In this document: positions 56,801 to 64,000 of the stretch, piece after piece
Position numbering within the stretch: position 1 is the first letter of the stretch
Layout of the letters: every line of letters begins with the position of its first letter
Origin: Dimorphilus gyrociliatus
Lineage: Eukaryota; Annelida; Polychaeta; Dinophilidae
Assembly: GCA_904063045.1 (NCBI GenBank)
Contig: CAJFCJ010000006.1
Span: 5,410,408 to 5,474,407 of the forward strand
DNA: 64,000 bases
Direction of reading: 5' to 3'
The notes under the pieces: model-generated
Seen by the model: only the letters and a program-made list of their open reading frames with translations
What the model was told of the DNA's origin: nothing
Database searches by the model: none
Translations under genes and position numbers: made by a program

Positions 56801-59800
56801 CTGACCATGTCTTAAGAAAGAGCACAGAATGCAAATATTAACTGGGATCTGCTAACCGGAAACTTGCTTCTTGCTTTATCTCTTTAAAATATCTCATCTA
56901 TCCTGCGCAAAATGTCTGACCTCTTCTGTTAAGATTTTAACATTTTACGATTGAAAGGAAGTCAAGATACATTTAATCGTAATGAATTTATATTGATACC
57001 ATAAATGTTCGCAAGTATCTACGAAATGAAAATACTCTCACCTAGGGAATCAATAATATAATCTACACTGTATTTAGTAGACGAATTATTTCAGTCTAAT
57101 TCAAGGAAATCGAATAATTTGGAGCTCATTAAATATGAATAAGTTTAAGAGTACAAAAGAGCGGAATAAAATCCTAATAAAAGAATTAGCATTTCGGGAA
57201 AAATTAATTTTTTCTAAACAGGAATTTATTGTAATAGATTTTTTACTATTAAGATTAGATATATGAATTATTATAGAATGGCCTGATTTCGGGACCGTAG
57301 GAAATGGTTTGACCGAATTCCAAAAGTCTTATTTTGATAGATTCGTAAAGATTAATAATCGCTTCTTTACATTTTTCTATTGAATAAATGCTGCAATAAT
57401 TAATTTCGAAGATAAATACTATATAATAAAGGAATAGCTTGGTGGAAAATAACCTCTCTTGTCAAAACGCTTCGGTTATTTTTTTTAATCCTCATAATCA
57501 CTAGAGAATCTAGTACAATTGAGTTTTTTCGAGCGTTACACTTCCTGGCCGACTTCCTTCCAGCTTGATTGGCTAGACTGAGTTATATCTGTACCACCAT
57601 CTAGGATAAGAGGAGATTTTTAGTGTAACAGTCAGTCACGATTGCTTAATATTATTCCAAAACATTTGAAGTCAAGTCGAATCGGTCGAGTGGAAAAATC
57701 AGTCACCGCTTTATCTCAATTTCCTATCCCTCTTGACACAAGTCAAAGACAAATTTAGATTCTCAGGACGTGAAGAAAAAGTATGGTATTAAAAAAAAAA
57801 AAGAATAAGTGCCGAGAAATTTAAGCCGAGTCAGACGGATAATATATGTGTGCTTCGTTGATTACTAGTGAAGAAAGTTAGATAGTGCGCACCGATAAAA
57901 GCTGGTAGAAGAACGAATATCGTCAATGAGATGGAAAAGACATTCATGAACTCGGAAAGCAACATTTTATAGGCAACGTTCCTTCTTTTACGAGAACGTG
58001 TCTTCAGCAGCACAAGTAAATTGGATAGTGGCGGTCTTTTTAATGGCACCTCCTATACGGATATAAAAGGAGATTTTGTTCCAATTTAGAAAATCTGAGA
58101 ATGTTGCCATTTTTTTCGATGATACCTGTGTCTACTGTAGAATGAAACCAGGAATAACTTTAATAAAAATTCGCCAATTTATCTATAAAACCCTTTAGGG
58201 CAAATAACCCATGATTATCACTTTTCCTTGCCAGTCTCGTCTTCTGTCCTATTATTTCTCCATGTCTTGGGCAAATCTTGCGGTTTGTTAGTCGTCTCAA
58301 ATTCCTACAGATCTCATTTATGTTGAAATAAGGACTGATCGATAGATTGCAGTAGCATTAGATTGGAGATAGATAATAGATATAGAAAAGAGTTGTGTAT
58401 TTCCTGCCTACAATTTACATAGTTTAAATATTTTAATATTGAAAAAATATTTTCATATGCACTCCTTATCGGGAACTACTATTAGCACAAGTTAAACAAA
58501 CCTAGTTTTTTAGAGGAAATTTAGAAATTAAAACTCCTTGAGATCAAGTCACAATAGAAGATAAAATAGATATAGGTATCTACTTTATAAAGCACTTTGT
58601 ACTAAGATTTAGTCAATAAAAATTACTTTACCTTGATAAATTTTTTGAACATTTGATTCTTACTCAATAATTATAAATCGAAAATTACTTTTTATTACTA
58701 CTTCCTGATGATTTCTCAAGTTCTGCATAAATATTAAAAATTGATTTTTATATGAATCATTTAAGACTTGAATAAGCTTTAACTAAAAATCGATCAACCA
58801 TTCAGACACTTTTTTATGTTGACTTGCACTTCAAGTACAATTTCTGCGACTAACTGATTAATAATATTTATTATTCAAGGACATTTTAAAAAAAAACTAG
58901 CCAATCGTAGGGACTATTTTGGCTCGGTTGCGTGCAGGCTGAATTTACTCATATTAAACGATTATTATAGTTTTATTGCTGACGACATTTCATGGTGAAC
59001 GGTATAAGACTTATTATATGAGCAGTTAAGAAAGATAACAGCCATTCAGCTGGGGAGAAAGAATATATTCAATTTTTTCAAAAGAAAATATTATATTGAG
59101 AGAGATTCTATTTTATATTCGGTGAAAAGGATTCTCAGATGGCGTGCATTTCGAGTATTAGAGAGCAGAAATCAACAAAAATCAATAACAATTTGCCGCC
59201 TGAATCAACTAATCGATCACAAAATAAATTATCAGTTACTGAAAGGTTAAAGAAACTCGTAATATTTAAATCGAGAAAACGTGGTCAGGAGAAAGGACGT
59301 CGTTTAGCCTCAATTCAGGAATTGGGTGAAAAAGTAGATATTAATATCTTTTTTGGGAGATTAGAAGAAAAGGGAGTGTTGGCAAAGTAGGTGGCAATAT
59401 GTAATATTTTCTTGTCACACATTTTATGTGTGCACAACGAAATATTTTTCTCTTTTATATACAAGTGTATAAACCATATATATATATATTATATACGTAT
59501 TCACGTATGTATTATAGATTGAGGCATGAGGGAACAATAATTATGTATGGAGTAAGGAGCAATCAATTGCAAATAATTTTAACCAGAAGTGTCGAGTCCT
59601 CTGTGCGCAATACACTTTTGGAGTCTAGCGGGTATTCTCAGGCGTGTTTGGATTACTTTATACGCTATGACTTTGTAAAATCTTTTAAATTCGAACAAGA
59701 CTCTGGTTTCCTTTGTTCCAATGGTCATGGACTTGCGACAATTGGTTTTGTAATATATGATGGGAAACGCCACTACGGAGTCACAGTTAATCATGGTGCT

Positions 59801-62800
59801 CATATAAATCCGTCCCAAGCATTTTACGATCAAACTAGCAAATTTTGCAATAAACAGATTGGAGGTCACTTTTTCTCAGCTTTTAGGGTTTCACCTTTAG
59901 CTAATAATAATAATAATTATAATAATAATATATCGCTGCTCAATGATATTGAATCAGATCACCGTTCTAGAAATATATCTTCCGCATCAATCAGGACAAA
60001 GTCTTTACCATTAGTTAGTTTTACAACAGCTCCCGGTTACGTGCCTGTTCCAATGATTGAACAAGAAGTTTTCAGATCAATTAGTCAAGAGCATAGCATG
60101 GATTTTACAGTAATAGAACTAACAGAGTCATTAGTCGATTATAAGGAATCAACAATTCACTTTGAACCTATATCAGAAGGAACAAGTCTTTGGATTGATA
60201 CATGGAACGGTCCTCACGAGTGTGTTGTTCATAGTGTGTCAGTGGCTGTTCAAATTGATAATAATAGTTGCTTTACTGACATGGTATTACTAAGGAATAA
60301 TAATTCAGTGCAAAGAGGGGATTCGGGTTGTGTTTATATTCGCCAGAATCGTTTGTATTTAATACACCTGGGCAGAATAACCTACGAATTGGAAGAGAGA
60401 TCGAAAAAATTTAGCTTTAATGTAGCTGTTCCTTTGAAGAACGAATGGGACTTGATGAAAAAAGCAATTATTTGTAGGAAAATTAAACTGGGGTTAGACT
60501 AAACAAAAAAAAAAACGAATTCATTCACTATAGAAAATGAAGACTCTCTAAGTACATTATAGGTCCTGCTGCTGCGTTTAGTTATTTTTTTATTTTTTAT
60601 CAAAACACAACCAACTTTTTTTAATTTCTTACAAGTTTACATTTGTTTTTTTATTTTATTTTATATCCGTATATCTTACGTCATTCTAGTGCTTACCTCT
60701 CGTTACTAGTCGAATGACTGATAGTATTACACCGATAGCAGACTTACTTAGAAGAAGTTATCTGATCTTTCAATGGGCTTTATAATTTTTTTCTGGCTGC
60801 TTTATAGTATTTAATCTTTTCTTTGTATTTAGTAAATAAAATTTGTGATAAGATATTATTTTGTATTGATAAATGTACGTTGTAAAGGGGAGGAAATAAG
60901 AAAAAATTGTATGACTAAGAGAAATGTTGGCTATATAGAAGAGTTATCCATGAGGCAATATTTCACACTCTTTAGGTTCGTTTTGAGGCTTGGCTAAGTG
61001 GGGTTAAAAGTTCTCTTGTAAGTCGGCACGTAAAAGGTGGTGGGGTACGAATTGATTTCAGAGCTAACGAATATTTCATTTATAGACCTTAATAAGACGT
61101 ATAGTGTAAACAAGTAAGAATATTGGAATTTATTCTTACTGAACTTGGAACTTTGTTCGAATTCTAATTAGTATCATTTGTTTGTTGAAGTGGAAATAAA
61201 ATTCGAATCTTAATGAGTAAACAACTGCAAATGATTTTTCTTAATTTACAAGGTATCTATTCGCGCTGCAAATACGAAGAGATCTACTTACTGGCGTCAT
61301 ACCGTGCCAAGACCATACTGCCGTTCTCCTTGCTTCCTACATTGCACAAGGTTAGTGAAATTTAAAAACTTTAAATGCGTGCGGATGATCAAAAGAAGGA
61401 AAATGTTATTGACTAATGATAATATCATTCCAGCTGAATTGGGAGATTTCATTGAGGATGAATATGTCGATCATACGTACTTGAAAACGTTAAGGCTCCT
61501 TCCAAATCAAACGGATGATTTAGAAATTAAAATAATGGAACATCATAGAGAACATATGTTAGTAGTGTTTTTTATTTAAAAGCTTCTTGTTTAGTTAAGT
61601 GATTTCTATAAAAACTGATTGTTTACTTAAATAGAGGACAAACCCCACCTGATGCAGAATTCAATCTACTCGATACCGCCCGGAAAGTAGAGCTGTACGG
61701 AATTAAAATGCACCCCGCAAAGGTACTGGTAAGGCACACTTTATCGTGCATGCTGCAATTAATTTATCTATTGTTATTTTTCTTTCAATTGTCATACTTC
61801 TGTTGGCTTCTTTATTTTTCTCATAAAAACGAAATTTCCTTCAGAACATTTAGTACTACATTATCTCTATTTTCAGGACCACGAAGGAGTGTCACTTAAC
61901 TTAGCCGTCGCTCATATGGGCGTTTTAGTCTTTCAAGGATATACGAAAATCAATACATTTTCATGGGCTAAAATCAGGAAATTGTCGTTCAAGCGCAAGA
62001 AGTTCTTAACTAAACTTCATCCCGAAGGCTACGTAAGTTCCTATTAGTGTCAAATTCTATTGTGGTTACTCTTTCTTCAATTTAACAAGGTTTTTCTCTC
62101 TCTTACACATGCGTACACTCTCTTTCTCTCACATCCCTATCTCTATCTGTCTATCTCATTTATGCGTTTATCTGTCAATCTATCTATCTATCTATCTTTT
62201 TCCTATTCTTAAAGCATGCATTACTTATTATTATTTGGTAAAGAAGAGAGTTTTTTATTTTAGAGTTTTTATCATTGAATATTTATCTAAAAAAAAATTG
62301 TCAATTTCCTGTTTATTATTCATATTCTCTATTTAAATATGACTTTCTTTACGTGACGATAGGCCGAGGTAACAAGGATGAGCATAAATGTTCTTATTAT
62401 TTTATTCTTATTGGTGTTATATTTTTACCCATTAGAAAGAGCTTATTAAGCATGAAAATAAATTTGCTTATTATCTTATACCCCGAAGACACCTACAAAT
62501 AATAATAGTTGCTATTATTAAGTTATACAGTATAGTCTTTTTTAGTAAGATTTAGCGTACACTCTTATTTAATTTGTCGTAGTTGTGTCAGTATTTCCCT
62601 ACGAATTCATTATGGAAAAGATTGAAAAGAGAAATGCTTTTTTTGTTCGTTAAATAGGGTTATTATAAGGATACAGTCGAATTTTACTTTGACACAAGAA
62701 ACGAATGTAAAAACTTCTGGAAGAAATGTATTGAACATCACGCCTTTTTCCGTTGTCATTCTGTAAAAAGATTAGCTAGAAATAAGACAAGAGTCGTCAG

Positions 62801-64000
62801 CAAAGGATCATCATTCAGGTAATGTTAACAGCAAAAATAATATATTAAGAATTATAAATAATAATAAAATATATTTTTAATAGATACTGCGGAAGGACTC
62901 AAAAACAATTGACAGAATTTGTCAGGGATCATTTTGTTAAGAGGTCAACATTTGAAAGGTGAATAAAATTTTTTTTCCATATAGATGTTAAGTAACTTAA
63001 ATAGCGTTCTAGTTAAATATTATAAAAAGAAATAAATCGAAAAGCAACTGTATTTTGGTCGTTTATTGTAATTTAGTAAAAAAAAACAGAGTAAAAGCAT
63101 CTAAATTTACGATATCAATATTTTTTGCATGCTATCTTTTGTCGAATGCACAGAAAGTAAGCATTATGTTGTAGTTGACTGAGTAATTGTTCACTTAAAT
63201 GCTTTTATATGTACAGTATAGACATACAACTAATAGTATATATCTGATTATCTGATTCTCTTTTTCGTGCACTCTTGGTTTTCTGATTCGATACTATTTA
63301 ATTTGCTAGTAGATGAGATGGCTTCCTAATCTTAGCTTAGTAGTTGTAAATTGTATCGGATTGTAGCTTTCAGAAAACAGTATTCATTCTTAGTTGATCA
63401 ATTAATTATGAAGATTACAGGGCTGTTTGTTTGTTAAAACTGTTTTATTCATCGAGTGTTTTTACTTATTTAGATCAGCATCGCAGAGAACTATGGCTTC
63501 CGTTGGCAAAACGCCAACACCAAATACGGGAACATTGAACTCGAAGCATGAATTCCTTATGCATAATACGTCAAGTGGTTCACATACTCTTGAACGGGCA
63601 CACACGATCGAAGATGACGGTTCTCCCAAACGATCTGACCGAGCTAGAAGCACGGAAAGACCGAATGAAAAAAAGAAGTCAGCTTTGGAGCAGCTAGAGA
63701 GGACAACAAAAGGTGCTTCGGACGATTTCAATTATGAGTATTATCGGTTAAGTTATGACGATAAAATAGCTAATAGTAATCGCGTTAACGGTGTGCGTAA
63801 AATTTGTGCCGGTACAAATGACAATGATGACGGCGTTTCGCGTGGTTCGTATCATTTGAGTGTTGAGTGTTCGTTGGATAAGAGGGACTCTTCCTTAGAC
63901 GCACTTGACGATCATGCGCGATCCGAAAGTGACGTTGAGGAGTTGACTGTCGAAAAATCCGATTCCAATGAAAACGTAAAAAAGGTACAAGTTGTCTTAG
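53826..64000 (+). CDS. FERM protein of the FARP/FRMD7 type (3' partial)
   Basis: Ten exons are visible: 53826-53903, 56168-56272, 56332-56450, 61253-61350, 61434-61557, 61635-61722, 61877-62032, 62658-62818, 62884-62958 and 63474 to the window end, with a possible donor after 63984. Together they hold a complete FERM domain: [11 protein letters not shown] (F1), [16 protein letters not shown] and LLASYIAQ (F2), and ILVFQGFTKIN-like [25 protein letters not shown] (F3). The FERM-adjacent segment [16 protein letters not shown] follows, which is shared by FARP1/2 and FRMD7. The last exon is Ser/Thr-rich and disordered. FARP proteins add RhoGEF and PH domains after this point and FRMD7 does not; the window ends before this can be decided. 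It acts under the membrane in neurite and cytoskeletal control. Introns 1 and 3 are very long for this genome. Confidence 0.88.
53904..56167 (+). other. FERM-gene intron 1 (2.26 kb)
   Basis: This intron is about thirty times the local norm. It is less AT-rich in places and has long T/C-rich runs, including a CT dinucleotide repeat at about 55099-55118. No coding frame is convincing. The 55313-55537 frame (ending LPIGLRR) has no ATG context or homology. It probably contains cis-regulatory sequence. Confidence 0.5.
55099..55118. repeat. CT dinucleotide repeat
   Basis: An uninterrupted run of about ten TC units inside FERM-gene intron 1. Confidence 0.9.
56451..61252 (+). other. FERM-gene intron 3 (4.8 kb) with a nested gene
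   Basis: This is the longest intron in the window. It holds the complete nested protease gene at 59139-60502. The parts 56451-59138 and 60503-61252 contain no supported gene. A minus-strand frame at 57831-58049 codes a hydrophobic, signal-peptide-like segment but lacks other support. Confidence 0.6.
59139..60502 (+). CDS. Nested gene: death-fold-like N-terminus fused to trypsin-like protease
   Basis: Two exons (59139-59386 and 59518-60502) give 410 residues, wholly inside FERM-gene intron 3 on the same strand. Residues about 50-135 are helical with a pattern like CARD or related death folds ([18 protein letters not shown] ... LLESSGY), a call made by eye only. From about 145 a trypsin-fold protease begins. 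His 175 or 178 lies in GVTVNHGAH, Asp 278 in MDFTVIEL, and Ser 352 in RGDSGCVYI, so the triad is intact. There is no signal peptide, propeptide or typical disulfide set, which points to an intracellular enzyme. An Asn-rich loop (212-220) interrupts the barrel. Intracellular proteases fused to death-fold adaptors are known in invertebrate innate immunity, so an effector role is plausible. It has its own ATG and stop and no phase fit to the host gene. Confidence 0.72.
62179..62198. repeat. TATC tetranucleotide repeat
   Basis: About five tandem units of a TATC motif in intron 7 of the FERM gene (62033-62657), preceded by several diverged copies. That intron is otherwise pyrimidine-rich with no gene. 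Confidence 0.8.

Noticed and set aside
57831..58049. Minus-strand frame coding a hydrophobic, signal-peptide-like stretch inside FERM intron 3
   Set aside because: GTG start, only about 70 codons, nothing recognisable after the hydrophobic part. It could be a tiny secreted peptide but cannot be supported.

Overview
This is a compact, AT-rich animal genome segment. The genes are intron-rich eukaryotic genes, with most introns 45-100 bases and GT-AG borders. The set is plainly metazoan: huntingtin, a CHD6-9/Kismet remodeller, soluble guanylate cyclase, a FARP/FRMD7 FERM protein, TBL1/ebi, EGF/vWA and Ly6 proteins. A lineage-specific secreted vWA-EGF-chitin-binding mosaic, an F-type lectin and a ZAP-like zinc-finger protein point to a lophotrochozoan. 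A miniaturised annelid such as Dimorphilus would fit, but that is inference from gene style and density (23 genes in 64 kb), not a match.

Layout: 579-3597 (+) is the C-terminal end of huntingtin; its upstream exons lie outside. Tail to tail with it, 3960-9878 (-) is a secreted vWA + 17 EGF + hexapeptide-repeat + chitin-binding protein. After a 1.8 kb empty stretch come MPPE1 (11690-13037, +) and four minus-strand genes: an apple-like/C-type-lectin/TSP1 membrane protein, an F-type-lectin-like protein, TGDS, and a repeat-bearing membrane protein. The last is head to head with a paralogue (19956-21872, +) that has two tandem, phase-matched alternative terminal exons. Then follow ATP5PB (-), a coiled-coil nuclear-type protein resembling the CtIP N-terminus (+), p23/PTGES3 (+), the CHD6-9 gene (26346-33059, -), a triple ZAP-type RNA-binding-domain protein (34952-37589, +), and the HSP10/HSP60 divergent pair with heat-shock elements between.

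The right half holds an unrecognised secreted cysteine protein with a 36-base intron (-), a haem-domain guanylate cyclase (+), TBCC (+), a Ly6/uPAR GPI-type protein (+), TBL1/TBL1XR1 (+), POP5 (-) and a FARP/FRMD7-type FERM gene that runs off the window end (53826 onward, +). The FERM gene has unusually large introns. Its 4.8 kb third intron carries a complete same-strand nested gene (59139-60502) encoding a helical, death-fold-like N-terminus fused to a trypsin-like protease with an intact His-Asp-Ser set.

Functional threads: proteostasis (HSP60, HSP10, p23, TBCC), chromatin (CHD6-9, TBL1), GPI and cell-surface biology (MPPE1 acts on GPI-anchored cargo; Ly6 and perhaps the paired membrane proteins have C-terminal hydrophobic tails), and possible innate immunity (F-lectin, C-type lectin/TSP1, ZAP-like, death-fold-protease). 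Exon joins were worked out by hand. For most genes the summed exon lengths are an exact multiple of three, which supports the models. The strongest leads are the nested protease, the ZAP-like triplication and the alternative-terminal-exon membrane pair.
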